From positions 3,184,501-3,248,500 of the forward strand of contig NZ_CP020700.1 in assembly GCF_003932715.1 (NCBI RefSeq): a DNA stretch of 64,000 nt. The letters run 5' to 3'. Shown piece after piece: positions 25,601-34,864 of the stretch. Origin of the DNA: Streptomyces tsukubensis (GTDB lineage Bacteria; Actinomycetota; Actinomycetes; Streptomycetales; Streptomycetaceae). A program made the position numbers and the translations under genes. Position 1 is the stretch's first letter; each line of letters begins with the position of its first letter. Under the pieces are notes generated by a model, which saw only the letters and a program-made list of their open reading frames with translations, was not told the origin of the DNA and searched no databases.

Positions 25601-25978
25601 GAGACGGCGCGCGATCTGGGCGACCCGCGTGCGGTCGCCCTCGCCCTGGAGGGGCTGGCGGGAGCGCATGCCCTGGCCGGGGAGCCGGAGCGGGCCGCCG
25701 CGCTGCTGGGCGCTGCGGCGGCGGCCCGGGAGTCGGCGGGCGCACCGCTGCCCGCGGGTGAACGGCGGGATGTGGAACGGGTGTCGGCGGCGGCCCGGGC
25801 GGCGCTGGGCGACGGGCGGTACGCGGCGGCGTACGCGGGGGGACCGGAATCGCCGGGATTGCTGGGATTGCCGGAGTCGCGATCGGCACTCGGCGGCGGC
25901 GCCGGGCCCGCGGCGGCCGGGGAAGCGCAGGAGGTACGGGTACGGGGCCGGGCGCTGCCGCCGGGAGGCCCGTCCTGA
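22661..25978 (+). CDS. AfsR-type SARP regulator (HTH-BTAD-NB-ARC-TPR)
   Basis: This 1105-aa protein has an OmpR-like winged helix (residues 1-90, with LVDGLWGDTPP and NTLQGQVSRLRSAL). A BTAD domain follows (about 95-245, with RHPLRERLRVVQLRALY), then an ATPase of NB-ARC type with P-loop LTGPGGVGKTRLALE near residue 306 and LLLVLDNCEHL. C-terminal TPR repeats end near 1060. Large SARPs of this kind bind repeats upstream of biosynthetic or resistance genes and activate transcription. A hexanucleotide run gives (Gly-Thr)5 near residue 690. It is divergent from the dimethylformamidase-like genes and upstream of an MFS exporter, either of which could be its target. Confidence 0.85.
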   Translation: MRFGVLGPLAVWDGDGEPVGVTGARVRGLLARLLVAPGRAVSEERLVDGLWGDTPPDHPRNTLQGQVSRLRSALERAVGPGGRGLVVRDTAGYRLHADAEDVDAEVFLRLVRRARGTGDPEARGALLSEALRLWRGPAFAGYADEPFALAAARRLEEERLGAVEEELAVRAGLGDPAALAAELEALVARHPLRERLRVVQLRALYAAGRQTDALAVYEGFRRRLDEELGLLPGPELVALQQAVLRHDPDLGKPAEREAVPHPKPPPDASGLSAPAGNLPSPVAALVGRDGAVSELAELLAHSRLVTLTGPGGVGKTRLALEAGHTLRERFPDGVWLVELAGLPAGDAAAVPGALTSALGVRETSVTALARALRDRRLLLVLDNCEHLVEPVAAALAALLPAVPGLSALATSQEALGVPGELPRPVAPLETADAVRLFLARAAVPPAELDAVAELCARLDGIPLALELAAARVRALGVRGLLARLDDRFAVLSGGGLRGLPARQRTLRAVIDWSWGLLTGPERLVLRRLAVQAEGLTQTAAVAVCAGGEVRPEDVPELLGRLAERSLVVLVDRAEGPVHRLLESVKEYAREQLAAAGEAREVRARHLVHHSELALRTAPLLHGPGQARALELLDGAAAELRLALDTALDPAAGDPLRALRTVDALAWYWVLRGRAVAARDLLDRALAYGVGTGTGTGTGTGRDVARERARAVVWRTGIGLMEGEVTGAADRIRAALAPYGTGAVDDPEGHARALWFLGAAQLGAGDTGTGEQLLERALDAYAAVAGPQGSWGTAAALSVRSRHALARGDLGAVRGDGEESARLFAALGDAWGRLQTVFPLAALHEIAGEYQRAGDLHRDGLALAEHLGLPVEAAKRHTGLGRLALLTGDPARARAHHERALRIAREQDFRSGEADARLGLALGARREGDLDGAQAHLHELLAWFRETGYGPGRALVLAELGFVAEERGDAAAAYERHAEGLETARDLGDPRAVALALEGLAGAHALAGEPERAAALLGAAAAARESAGAPLPAGERRDVERVSAAARAALGDGRYAAAYAGGPESPGLLGLPESRSALGGGAGPAAAGEAQEVRVRGRALPPGGPS
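24728..24757 (+). repeat. Hexanucleotide repeat inside the AfsR-type gene
   Basis: Five in-frame copies of GGCACT or GGGACT encode alternating Gly-Thr in a linker between TPR segments. Being a multiple of three, changes in copy number would alter length without breaking the frame. Confidence 0.7.
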
Positions 25979-26070
25979 CGGACCAGCGCCCCTGGGCCGT
26001 GCCCGCCTGGGCTCCCCCGGCCCGGGTCTATTCGCTGGTGGAGCGGGGGCGGCCCGGGCACGGTGGGCGC

Positions 26071-27474
26071 ATGTCTTCCGAGCCCGCGAGCACCTCCCGC
26101 ACCCCGGACACCTCAGGGCCCTCCGGACCCGCCGTCTCCTCCGCGCCTCCCCGTACCCCCGAACCTCCGTCCTCCCCTCGTCCCTCGTCTGCCTCCCCTC
26201 CCCCGCCTGCTTCTCCTCCCCCGGCTGAAAGCCTCTGGCAGGACCGCGATTTCCGGACGTTCTTCTCCGCCGTCGTCCTCAGCCAGCTCGCCACCCAGGT
26301 CAACTTTGTCGCCATACCCCTGATCGCGGTCCTCGCGCTCGGCGCCGGGCCCGGAGAGGTCGGGCTGCTGGCGACACTCGGCACGGTGTCGTTCCTGCTC
26401 ATCGGGCTGCCCGCGGGGGCCTGGCTGGACCGGCTGGACCATCGCAGGGTGATGATCTGCGCCGAACTGGTCCGGGGGACGCTCTTCCTCTCCCTGCCCC
26501 TGGCCTGGGCGCTGGACGTGCTCACGCTCTGGCAGCTGGCCGCGGTGACGCTGCTGACCGGATGCGCGATGGTCTTCTTCGACGTGGGAACCCAGAGCAT
26601 GCTGCCGACGCTGGTGGGCCCGGCGCGGCTGGTGCAGGCGAACGCGGCGGTCGTCGGTCTCCAGGCGGCCGGGCAGATCGCGGGGCGGGGCGGGGCCGGA
26701 CTGGCCGTCCAGGTGTTGTCGGCGCCGGTGGCGGCGGTGGCGACCGGACTGATGTTCCTGGGCTCCGTACTGCGGCTGACCGCCGTCCGCGTCCCGGCCG
26801 CCACCGGAGCGAGGAAGCCGCCCGGCAAGGGTCCCGGGCTGGCCGGGCAGATCGCGGAGGGGCTGCGGCACGTCCTCGGCTCGCGCGAGTTGCGGGCGCT
26901 GGCGGCCGTGGGCGTACTGTCCAATCTGGGCGGAACGTTTCTGATGACGCTGATGCCGGTGCTGTTCACCCGTGAACCGGGGCTGTCGGCGGGGACGCTG
27001 GGCCTGTTCTGGTCGGTCGGCGGCGTCGGGATCTTCCTGGGCTCCCGGTTCGCGCGGCGCTGGGGCGAGCGGTACGGCTACGGGCGCACGATCACGGTGT
27101 CGGCGCTGGTCCTCTCCCCCGGCGCCCTGCTGATGCCCCTGGTCGGCGGCGGCTGGTGGCTGGCCGTGGCGATCGCGGGCCTGCTGCTGGACACGGTCCG
27201 GCTGGGCGCGTTCAACGTGCTGGCTGTGACCCTGCGCCAGAGCCTGACCCCGGTGGAACTGCTCGGCCGGATGAACGCCACGTTCCGGTTCCTGCTGTTC
27301 GGGGCGATGGCGGTGGGTGCCGCGCTGGCGGGCGTGGTCGGCCAGTACGCGGGCATCCGTACCGCGATGTGGATCGGGGCGGGCTGTCTGATGCTGACGT
27401 TCCTGCCGGGACTGACCGGGCTGCGGGGCGGGCGGTGGTGGCGGGGCGCACCGGGGCGAACTCCGCTGCGGTAA
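26071..27474 (+). CDS. MFS transporter, EntS-like exporter
   Basis: This 467-aa protein starts at ATG 26071. The first 50 or so residues are a Pro/Ser-rich cytoplasmic tail. The first segment follows DFRTFFSAVVLSQLATQV, and GAWLDRLDHRRVMI between segments 2 and 3 is the MFS signature loop. Twelve hydrophobic segments can be counted, and the loop after the sixth carries RKPPGKG. Similar proteins (EntS/MFS_3 group) export siderophores or drugs. It begins 93 bases after the AfsR-type gene on the same strand. Substrate unknown. Confidence 0.8.
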   Translation: MSSEPASTSRTPDTSGPSGPAVSSAPPRTPEPPSSPRPSSASPPPPASPPPAESLWQDRDFRTFFSAVVLSQLATQVNFVAIPLIAVLALGAGPGEVGLLATLGTVSFLLIGLPAGAWLDRLDHRRVMICAELVRGTLFLSLPLAWALDVLTLWQLAAVTLLTGCAMVFFDVGTQSMLPTLVGPARLVQANAAVVGLQAAGQIAGRGGAGLAVQVLSAPVAAVATGLMFLGSVLRLTAVRVPAATGARKPPGKGPGLAGQIAEGLRHVLGSRELRALAAVGVLSNLGGTFLMTLMPVLFTREPGLSAGTLGLFWSVGGVGIFLGSRFARRWGERYGYGRTITVSALVLSPGALLMPLVGGGWWLAVAIAGLLLDTVRLGAFNVLAVTLRQSLTPVELLGRMNATFRFLLFGAMAVGAALAGVVGQYAGIRTAMWIGAGCLMLTFLPGLTGLRGGRWWRGAPGRTPLR

Positions 27475-27663
27475 GGGCTCCGGCGGGCGGCCAGGGATGT
27501 GATGCGGTGGCCGGATCGCGCGGGGCGGGATCACCGGGATCACCGGTCTCGGCCGCTTCGGCGGTTCCCACGGGATTAAACGCGGGGCGCGCATGTTGTC
27601 GACTACATGCCCACTTCGCAGCCGCCCTCCGGAAAGCCGTTCCCGCGCTCGTATGCTCGAACC

Positions 27664-30252
27664 ATGACAGAAGACCAGGTCGGACGCCCCACCGCCAACG
27701 CCATGCGGCGTGCTCTCCGGCGTGCCAGGGACGGGGTCGCCCTCGATGCCGGTGAGGCGGCCGTGCTGTTGCAGGCGCGCGGCGAGGATCTGACGGATCT
27801 GTGTGCCTCGGCGGCCCGGGTGCGGGACGCGGGCCTGGAGGCCGCCGGACGGCCCGGGGTGATCACGTACTCGAAGAGCGTGTTCATTCCGCTGACCCGG
27901 CTCTGCCGGGACAAATGCCACTACTGCACCTTTGTGACCGTGCCGGGGAAGCTCCGGCGGGACGGGCACGGGATGTTCATGTCGCCGGACGAAGTGCTGG
28001 CCGTGGCGCGGCGGGGGGCCGAGCTGGGGGTCAAGGAGGCCCTGATCACCCTCGGGGACAAACCGGAGGACCGGTGGCCCGAGGCGCGGGAGTGGCTGGA
28101 GGCCGAGGGATACGACTCCACCATCGACTACGTCCGGGCGATGTCCGTCCGGATCCTGGAGGAGACGGGCCTGCTGCCCCATCTCAATCCCGGCGTGATG
28201 AGCTGGACCGACTTCCAGAAGCTGAAGCCCGTGGCCCCCTCCATGGGGATGATGCTGGAGACCACGGCGGTCCGGCTCTGGAGCGAACCGGGCGGTCCGC
28301 ACCACGGTTCGCCCGACAAGGAACCCGCCGTGCGGCTCCGGGTGCTGGAGGACGCGGGCCGCAGCTCCGTGCCCTTCACCAGCGGGCTGCTCATCGGGAT
28401 CGGTGAGACGTACGAGGAGCGGGCCGAGTCCCTGTTCGCGCTGCGCCGGATCTCCCGGGCCTACCACGGTATCCAGGAGCTGATCCTGCAGAACTTCCGC
28501 GCCAAGCCCGATACGGCGATGCGCGGTATGCCGGACGCCGAGCTGGACGAGCTGGTCGCCACGGTCGCCGTCGCCCGGCACATCATGGGGCCCTCGGCCT
28601 GTCTCCAGGCCCCGCCGAATCTGGTGGACGGCGAGTACGCCCGGCTGATCGCGGCCGGGATCGACGACTGGGGCGGGGTCTCCCCGATCACCATCGACCA
28701 TGTCAATCCGGAGCGCCCGTGGCCCCGGATCGACACCCTCGCGGAGCAGTCCGCCGCGGCCGGCTTCCGGCTGGAGGAACGGCTCTGCGTCTACCCCGAG
28801 TTCGTGCTGCGCGGCGAACCGTGGCTCGACCCCCGGCTGATGCCGCACGTCGCCGCGCTCGCCGATCCGGAGACCGGTCTCGCCCGGCCCGAGGCCCTCC
28901 CGCAGGGGCTGCCCTGGCAGGAGCCCGACGAGGCGTTCACGGCCTTCGGCAGCGGCCGTACCGATCTGCACCGCACCATCGACACCGAGGGCCGTACCGG
29001 CGACCGGCGCGACGACTTCGACGTGGTGTACGGGGACTGGGAGGCGCTGCGGGAGGCCGCCGTGCCCGGGATGGTGCCCGAGCGCATCGACACGGACGTC
29101 ATGACCGCGCTGCGGACCGCCGCCGACGACCCGACCCGGCTCACCGACGGCGAGGCCCTCGCCCTGCTGCACGCGGACGGCCCCGCGCTGGACGCCCTCA
29201 CCCGGATCGCGGACGAGCTGCGCCGGTCCGTCGTCGGCGACGACGTCACCTATGTCGTCACGCGGAACATCAACTTCACCAACGTCTGCTACACCGGCTG
29301 CCGGTTCTGCGCCTTCGCCCAGCGCCGTACGGACGCCGACGCCTACACCCTCTCCCTGGACCAGGTCGCGGACCGGGCCGCCCAGGCGTGGGACGTCGGC
29401 GCGGTGGAGGTGTGCATGCAGGGCGGTATCCACCCCGATCTCCCCGGCACGGCGTATTTCGACATCGCCCGCGCGGTGAAGCAGCGGGTCCCCGGTATCC
29501 ATGTGCACGCCTTCTCCCCGATGGAGGTCGTCAACGGCGCCTCCCGTACCGGGATGTCCATCGAGGACTGGCTGACCGCCGCGAAGGAGGCGGGCCTGGA
29601 CTCCGTCCCGGGCACGGCCGCGGAGATCCTCGACGACGAGGTCCGGTGGATCCTCACCAAGGGCAAACTGCCCGCCGCGACCTGGATGGAGGTGATCTCC
29701 ACGGCGCACCGGCTGGGACTGCGCTCCTCGTCGACGATGATGTACGGCCATGTCGACCAGCCTCGCCACTGGCTGGGCCATCTGCGGACGCTGGCCCGTA
29801 TGCAGCAGGAGACGGGCGGCTTCACCGAGTTCGTGACGCTGCCGTTCATCCACACCAACGCGCCCGTGTATCTGGCCGGGATCGCCCGCCCCGGCCCGAC
29901 GGTCCGCGACAACCGCGCGGTGACCGCGATGGCCCGGCTGCTCCTCCACCCCCATATCACCAATATCCAGACCAGTTGGGTCAAACTGGGTGCGGAGGGT
30001 GCGGCGGAGATGCTCCGCTCCGGGGCGAACGACCTCGGCGGCACCCTGATGGAGGAGACCATCTCCCGGATGGCGGGCTCGCGTTACGGCTCCTACCGCT
30101 CCATCAAGGACCTGGTGTCGATAGCGGAGCTGGCGGGCCGCCCGGCGAAGCCGCGGACCACGCTCTACGGGGAGGTCCCGGAGGAGCGGGTGCGGGCGGC
30201 GGAGGCCTCGGACGGCCATCTGCCGAAGCTGCTGCCGCTGACCACGGACTGA
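27664..30252 (+). CDS. fbiC: FO synthase (bifunctional CofG/CofH radical SAM enzyme)
   Basis: FbiC makes FO, the deazaflavin chromophore of F420, from 5-amino-6-ribitylaminouracil and tyrosine. It is 862 aa, standard for the fused form. The N-terminal CofG domain has CRDKCHYC (Cys81, Cys85, Cys88). The C-terminal CofH domain has CYTGCRFC (Cys542, Cys546, Cys549); each triad holds a 4Fe-4S cluster for S-adenosylmethionine cleavage. ATG 27664 is preferred by the family start; an in-frame ATG at 27607 gives a 19-residue extension. No strong ribosome site is seen. It supplies the cofactor used by LLM-type enzymes such as those at 55-56 kb. Confidence 0.92.
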   Translation: MTEDQVGRPTANAMRRALRRARDGVALDAGEAAVLLQARGEDLTDLCASAARVRDAGLEAAGRPGVITYSKSVFIPLTRLCRDKCHYCTFVTVPGKLRRDGHGMFMSPDEVLAVARRGAELGVKEALITLGDKPEDRWPEAREWLEAEGYDSTIDYVRAMSVRILEETGLLPHLNPGVMSWTDFQKLKPVAPSMGMMLETTAVRLWSEPGGPHHGSPDKEPAVRLRVLEDAGRSSVPFTSGLLIGIGETYEERAESLFALRRISRAYHGIQELILQNFRAKPDTAMRGMPDAELDELVATVAVARHIMGPSACLQAPPNLVDGEYARLIAAGIDDWGGVSPITIDHVNPERPWPRIDTLAEQSAAAGFRLEERLCVYPEFVLRGEPWLDPRLMPHVAALADPETGLARPEALPQGLPWQEPDEAFTAFGSGRTDLHRTIDTEGRTGDRRDDFDVVYGDWEALREAAVPGMVPERIDTDVMTALRTAADDPTRLTDGEALALLHADGPALDALTRIADELRRSVVGDDVTYVVTRNINFTNVCYTGCRFCAFAQRRTDADAYTLSLDQVADRAAQAWDVGAVEVCMQGGIHPDLPGTAYFDIARAVKQRVPGIHVHAFSPMEVVNGASRTGMSIEDWLTAAKEAGLDSVPGTAAEILDDEVRWILTKGKLPAATWMEVISTAHRLGLRSSSTMMYGHVDQPRHWLGHLRTLARMQQETGGFTEFVTLPFIHTNAPVYLAGIARPGPTVRDNRAVTAMARLLLHPHITNIQTSWVKLGAEGAAEMLRSGANDLGGTLMEETISRMAGSRYGSYRSIKDLVSIAELAGRPAKPRTTLYGEVPEERVRAAEASDGHLPKLLPLTTD

Positions 30253-30257
30253 CATCG

Positions 30258-30355
30258 GGCGGGGTCCACGGCCCCGCCGGTCTGCCCGGGGAAGCCCGGG
30301 CACCCTCGCCCGCCGGTCCGGAGCCGCCTGCGCGACCCCAGGCGCCGGACCGGCG
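30258..30355 (+). terminator. Three successive hairpins after fbiC; rest of spacer empty
   Basis: Stems at 30258-30278 (GGCGGGG/CCCCGCC), 30283-30302 (TGCCCGGG/CCCGGGCA with tetraloop) and 30311-30355 (perfect 11-bp outer stem CGCCGGTCCGG) follow the fbiC stop within 6-100 bases. Nothing else is seen up to the next start at 30567. Confidence 0.6.
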
Positions 30356-30566
30356 GACTCCCCGGTCCCGGATCCCGACCGAGCGGCCCCCGTGCCCGGG
30401 CGGTGCTCCGGGCCCCACGCGCCGCCGCCGTACGGACCGGCACTCCAACCGCACGCCGAGGAGTCGTCGCGGGGTGGGGCGCATGGGGCGCACAGAGGCG
30501 TGCGCCTGTCGGCGGGCGGGGCGTGGCTGGAAGACTGGGCGCTCCAGCGGCGGGAGGCAGTGGTTC

Positions 30567-31268
30567 ATGAGGGATCGGGCGGGCGTGGCACCGGCGGGCC
30601 GCGACGAGGAGGCCCGGGCCGACCTCGACCGGGCACCGGAGCCGGACCGGGACCTGGCGGAAGCGTGGTTCCTCCGGGCAGGGGTACGGGACCGCAACGG
30701 CGATCCCGAGGGGGCGTACGAAGACCTCGACACCGTGCTGGCGATCGACCCGGACCATGTGGGCGCGCTCCTCGCCCGCGCCGGAGCCGACTTCACGGCC
30801 GGGCGGTACGAGGCCGCGCTCACCGATCTCGACCGGGCTCTCTTCGAAACGGACGACCCGTCGGCGGTCCTGGGGCTCCGGGGCCGGGTGCTGCACGGTC
30901 TGGGCCGTACGGCGGAAGCCCTGGAGGATCTGGCGCGGGCCGTCGAACTCGACCCGTCCGCAGAGCGCATCGTGCTGGAGCCGGCGGGGCTCCACCCGGC
31001 CGAGGACCGGCCCCTGGGGGCCCTGGCCCCGCTCGTCCGCGACACCGGCAGCACCGACGGCCACGGCGAGGCCCTGCTCCTGCGGGCCCGGGCGCAGCTG
31101 ATCCCGGGCGATACGGCCGCCGCCCTCGCGGACATCGAGCGGGCGGCGGCCCTCGGGGAACGCGCGGGCGCCCGCGCCGTCCTGGCGGATCCGGCGCTCG
31201 CCGCCGTACCGGAAGCGCGTGTTCTGAGTCACGGGCTTACGGATGCGAGCGGGGGCTCGGGGACGTGA
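30567..31268 (+). CDS. Tetratricopeptide-repeat protein
   Basis: This 233-aa cytosolic protein starts at ATG 30567 with GGGAGG about 10 bases upstream. At least four TPR-like units can be seen: LAEAWFLRAGVRDRNGDPEG, VGALLARAGADFTAGRYEAA, AVLGLRGRVLHGLGRTAEAL and ALLLRARAQLIPGDTAAALA. The rest is charged and Ala/Asp-rich. TPRs bind partner proteins; no partner or catalytic domain is visible. It is probably an independent gene between fbiC and the ARH-like gene, 118 bases before the latter's start on the same strand. Confidence 0.65.
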   Translation: MRDRAGVAPAGRDEEARADLDRAPEPDRDLAEAWFLRAGVRDRNGDPEGAYEDLDTVLAIDPDHVGALLARAGADFTAGRYEAALTDLDRALFETDDPSAVLGLRGRVLHGLGRTAEALEDLARAVELDPSAERIVLEPAGLHPAEDRPLGALAPLVRDTGSTDGHGEALLLRARAQLIPGDTAAALADIERAAALGERAGARAVLADPALAAVPEARVLSHGLTDASGGSGT

Positions 31269-31386
31269 GCCGGATCCCTTCCCCGCCTGCCGGGCGGTGC
31301 GTTCGATTACAGTGCTGGGCCGGGCGGGCCGTCGACGGGGACGGCCGTACGGGACCGATCGCGGGCGACGTCGAAGGGGACGCGGA

Positions 31387-32514
31387 GTGAGCGCAGCGGC
31401 CACGGGCGTCTGGGGACGCGCCGAACAGCAGGACTTCCGCTCCCGGGTGCGCGGCGCCCTGCTCGGTGCCGCTGTCGGGGACGCGTTCGGCGCGGGTGTC
31501 ACCGCGGCCGCCACGGCAGCGCCCACGGTGGCAAGCGGCGAGATCCCCGGCCCGGACGGGGTCACCGAACTCGTTCCGGCGCACGGCCGGCGGGGCGCGG
31601 TGACCGCCGTGACCCAGCTGACCCTGTTCACCGTGGACGGGCTGATCCGGGCGCAGGTCCGCCGGGACACCGGCGCCTGGCATCCGCCGACCGACGTCCA
31701 CCGGGCCTATCTGCGCTGGGCGGCCACCCAGCGCGACTGGGGGCCCGACGAACGCCGCAAGGACAACGGCTGGCTGGCGTGCGAGGAGTGGCTCTACGTC
31801 CGCCGGGACCCCGACAGGGCGAGCCTCCTCGGTCTCGCCGACGACCTCATGGGCACCCTGGACACCCCGAAGAACCCGACTGCCGGTGACGGCGGGGCGC
31901 TGGCCCGTTCGGCGCCGTTCGGTCTGCTGGTGGGCTGGGAGCCTCAGCTCGTCTGCCAGTTGGCGGTCGAGTGCGCGGCCCAGACCCACGGCGCACCCGC
32001 CGCCTGTGTCGCAGCGGGCGCCTTCGCGGTGATCGTCCACGGGCTGGCGCGCGGCGGGACGCTGGAGTCCGCCGTCCACCGCGCCCTCGAACTGATCGCG
32101 CCCCGCCCCGGCCACGAGCCCGTCACCGACGGCCTGCAGGGCGCGCTCGACGCCGTACGCCAGGGGGTCCCCGGCCCGGAACGGGTCGCGGCCCTGGGCG
32201 ACGCCCACCGTGCCGAAGGCGCCCTCGCGGTCGCCGTCTATGCCTCCCTGGTGGCCGAGGACATCCGCCACGGCCTGCGTCTGGCGGCCAACCACGGGGG
32301 CCCGTCCGCCACGACGGCGTCCCTGACCGGCGCGCTCCTGGGCGCCCTGCACGGCGAGACGGCCCTCCCCCCGGCCTGGCTGGCCGAGCTGGAGGGCCGT
32401 CCGACGGTGCTGGAGCTGGCCGACGACTTCGCGATGGAGATGACGCAGGGCCCGGCGCTGCACAGCCCTACGCACTCGTCACCGGGTTGGCTGGCCCGCT
32501 ACCCGCGCGCCTGA
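31387..32514 (+). CDS. ADP-ribosylglycohydrolase-fold protein, metal ligands lost
   Basis: This 375-aa protein has the ARH fold markers: VRGALLGAAVGDAFGAG near residue 20, TLFTVDGLIRAQVRR, GLLVGWEPQLVCQLA, and a C-terminal ASLTGALLGALHGE. Active ARH enzymes bind two magnesium ions through a TDDT motif after the first helix and a GDxDS/T motif near the end. Here the first reads TAVT and the second GGPSAT, so the aspartates are gone. I infer a non-catalytic, possibly ADP-ribose-binding, relative. GTG 31387 follows GACGCGGA. It converges tightly with the arginine deiminase gene (1 base apart). Confidence 0.8.
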   Translation: MSAAATGVWGRAEQQDFRSRVRGALLGAAVGDAFGAGVTAAATAAPTVASGEIPGPDGVTELVPAHGRRGAVTAVTQLTLFTVDGLIRAQVRRDTGAWHPPTDVHRAYLRWAATQRDWGPDERRKDNGWLACEEWLYVRRDPDRASLLGLADDLMGTLDTPKNPTAGDGGALARSAPFGLLVGWEPQLVCQLAVECAAQTHGAPAACVAAGAFAVIVHGLARGGTLESAVHRALELIAPRPGHEPVTDGLQGALDAVRQGVPGPERVAALGDAHRAEGALAVAVYASLVAEDIRHGLRLAANHGGPSATTASLTGALLGALHGETALPPAWLAELEGRPTVLELADDFAMEMTQGPALHSPTHSSPGWLARYPRA

Positions 32515-32515
32515 G

Positions 32516-34459
32516 TCAGCGCCGCCACCAGGCCGCCGAGGTGTCGCGCAGGGTGTTGGTGCCGCAGTGCACCTCGCCGCTGCCCAGGTGGTACGGGTAG
32601 TAGTCGTCGATGTACGAGACCTTCATCCCGGCCCCGCTGTAGGCGGCGGAGACGGCGGTGGTGAAGATGTCCTTGCCGCCGATGACGGGACCCCACTGCT
32701 TGGGCGCCAGGTAGCGGTCCTTGCCGAGCAGCAGACCGTTCACAGCGCCGGGCACATAGGCGCTGGTCGGCTCGGGTGCCGCGGCGGAGCGGCGGGCACT
32801 CGCGGCGCCTTCCCGGGCCGCTTCGGGCAGGGCTGCGCTCCGCTGGTCGTACGTGCGGGCGCTGTCGGACGACGCGTCGGGGGAGGCCCCCAGCCGCGAC
32901 AGGCGGCCGGCGTCTCCGCCCCACTTGCTGGCGCGGCTGAACAAGGCCGGGACCCGCACGATCTCGGCGTCCGTGATCCCGGTCTCGCGCTTCAGGACCT
33001 CGACGTTCTCCGCGATCTTCCGGGCGGCGAGTTCGTTGTCCTCACGGAGCTGCTTCGAGGCGAGCACCTGGTCGATGCTGTCCTTCGGCGAGGGGTAGCG
33101 GCTGCGCTCGGGCCGGGAGAACATCCGGGTCCCGCCGTGCCCGGCCTGCTGGGCGTCCTTCAGCAGCTTCGTCCCCAGCTCCGGGTCGGCCACCGCCATC
33201 CGCCAGCCGCGCGGGGTGTCCGCGGGCAGGAACTGCACGAACTCGTCGACGTGGCCGACGTGCAGCCAGCCGGTGTCCAGCAGCAGCGGGCTCTGCATGC
33301 CCTGCGAGGCGAGCATCGTCCGCATCGACTTGGCGGGCTTGGCCCGCTCCACCGGGTTCTCGCCCATGATGATCCGCCCGGCGGGGTACGCCTTGCCGTT
33401 GTGGGCGTGCGGCGGGACGGTCTCCAGGTTGCCCATGGAGTTGAGCGTCGCCTCGTACGGGTTGGTCAGGCTGCCGCCGGGGAGCTGGACCCCGCCGACA
33501 CCGGGGCCGCGCAGATGCGTGAAGACCTGGCGGCCCGCGGTCCGCCACGACTGGGCGGAGCGGATCATGACACGTATCGCCTGGGGACGTCCCCCGGGGC
33601 CGGTCATGCTGGTGTAGCCGGGCTCCAGGAAGTCCTGGGTCCAGATGTCGTCGTCGCCGTCGAGGATCTTCATCCCGGGCAGCTTGGCGGCCTGGTTGTG
33701 GCCCGCCAGGTCCTTGACGAACTTCTGCTGGGCCTTGGAGTCGACGTCCTTGCCCTTGACCCGGGTCACCAGGACCCGCTGGGTCTTCTGGGCGTGGTGG
33801 TGGGTCAGCAGCGGGGCGACGCGGAGGGTGACGTCGTCGGTGGAGCTCTTCCCCCCGGAGACGACGGTGAGCCGGACGACGGCCCGGCCGTCCCACACGG
33901 CCCGGTCGCGGATGATGTCGAGGCCCTCGATGCCCAGCTCCACCCCGGCGCGCAGTTCGGCGGCGGTCAGCTTCGTCTTGGGTGTGACGGGGCTCCACTT
34001 CCCGGCCCGCTTGATGTGCAGCCGGGTGTACTTGGCCCCGGTCACGATCCGGACCCCGCCGGTCGCCCCCTTGGCCAGGTTCTTGACGGGTACGGTACGC
34101 AGCCGCGCGAGGTCGTCCGCGTCGGCCGCGCCGTTGATCACGGTGTCGGCGGCGTCGTTGCAGCGCGCGAGCTGGGCGTCGGAGAGCTTCTTGCCCTTCG
34201 GCCCGGTGGTCGGACAGCGCTTGGTGTCGTCGTCGATATTGGGCAGGAAGACCGCGCCGCGGCCGGTGGACCAGGTGTCCTCGCCCGCGGTGTCGGTGGT
34301 GCCTGTGGTGTCCACGGTGCCGTCGCGGTCGACGTCGGCCCGGAGATCGGCGGCCGGCGGAGCGGCGGCGTGGACGGGAGAAGCCAGGGTGCCTGTGGTC
34401 AGCAGGGCGGTGGCCGCGGACACAACGAGTGCGGCTCGTCTGGCGGTGGGGATGCGCAC
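32516..34459 (-). CDS. Secreted protein-arginine deiminase (PAD family)
   Basis: PADs convert protein arginine to citrulline. This 647-aa protein has a Sec signal (residues 1-32, ending VHAAA). A DVDRDGTVD stretch resembles a calcium loop. The C-terminal catalytic domain carries DIWTQDFLEPGY (Asp276), WLHVGHVDEF (His403, Asp405) and SGEVHCGTNTLRD (Cys632), corresponding to the Asp-His-Asp-Cys set of animal PADs. This is the animal-type domain, not the arginine deiminase of the arginine catabolic pathway. The central region has beta-rich segments, like the immunoglobulin-like part of PADs. It is exported, so substrates would be envelope, extracellular or foreign proteins. Confidence 0.85.
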   Translation of the reverse strand: MRIPTARRAALVVSAATALLTTGTLASPVHAAAPPAADLRADVDRDGTVDTTGTTDTAGEDTWSTGRGAVFLPNIDDDTKRCPTTGPKGKKLSDAQLARCNDAADTVINGAADADDLARLRTVPVKNLAKGATGGVRIVTGAKYTRLHIKRAGKWSPVTPKTKLTAAELRAGVELGIEGLDIIRDRAVWDGRAVVRLTVVSGGKSSTDDVTLRVAPLLTHHHAQKTQRVLVTRVKGKDVDSKAQQKFVKDLAGHNQAAKLPGMKILDGDDDIWTQDFLEPGYTSMTGPGGRPQAIRVMIRSAQSWRTAGRQVFTHLRGPGVGGVQLPGGSLTNPYEATLNSMGNLETVPPHAHNGKAYPAGRIIMGENPVERAKPAKSMRTMLASQGMQSPLLLDTGWLHVGHVDEFVQFLPADTPRGWRMAVADPELGTKLLKDAQQAGHGGTRMFSRPERSRYPSPKDSIDQVLASKQLREDNELAARKIAENVEVLKRETGITDAEIVRVPALFSRASKWGGDAGRLSRLGASPDASSDSARTYDQRSAALPEAAREGAASARRSAAAPEPTSAYVPGAVNGLLLGKDRYLAPKQWGPVIGGKDIFTTAVSAAYSGAGMKVSYIDDYYPYHLGSGEVHCGTNTLRDTSAAWWRR

Positions 34460-34650
34460 GGGGGGTGTTTCCCTTCGTGGTGCTGCATGGTCACCGGGGA
34501 GGACGGGACACCTGTGCTGAAGCGTTGCTTCTGGGGCGAACGGGGCTGAAACCAGGTGTCGACTGTCCGGTTTGCAGCGCGTTCGCCGGATATTCCCCTA
34601 CCGGGGAGGGGTGTTCGTCCCCGGTGGTCCCACCTGATCGGGAGAAGGCT

Positions 34651-34864
34651 CTAGGCCGTGTCTGACAAATAGCATCGTCCGCCCGTAGGGCGGGGCCTGC
34701 GGCGGTCGGTGCGTGCAATCGCAAGGCGGAGGGTTTCCCTCGTACTGGACGTACTCGGGAAATCCCGACAACGCTGGGGGCACCTCCCGTGCCCGAAGGG
34801 CACAGGGGGAGAGTGTGCGTGCCGAGCGTCGCGGGCCAGACGGGATTTGTCAGACACGGCCTAG
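34651..34864. mobile_element. MITE with perfect 20-bp terminal inverted repeats
   Basis: A 214-bp element with ends CTAGGCCGTGTCTGACAAAT (34651-34670) and its exact complement at 34845-34864. It has no coding capacity; the interior contains imperfect palindromic segments (for example CGTCCGCCCGTAGGGCGG). It lies in the 401-base spacer 34460-34860, upstream of the arginine deiminase gene, and its right end overlaps the stop codon of the next minus-strand gene. The layout fits a non-autonomous element mobilised by an IS transposase in trans. The left part of the spacer (34460-34650) shows nothing else apart from the deiminase promoter region. Confidence 0.8.

Noticed and set aside
26113..30303. 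1396-codon minus-strand frame opposite the MFS and fbiC genes
   Set aside because: It spans two well-supported genes on the other strand, with an Arg/Gly/Pro-rich product and no motif; a typical GC artefact.
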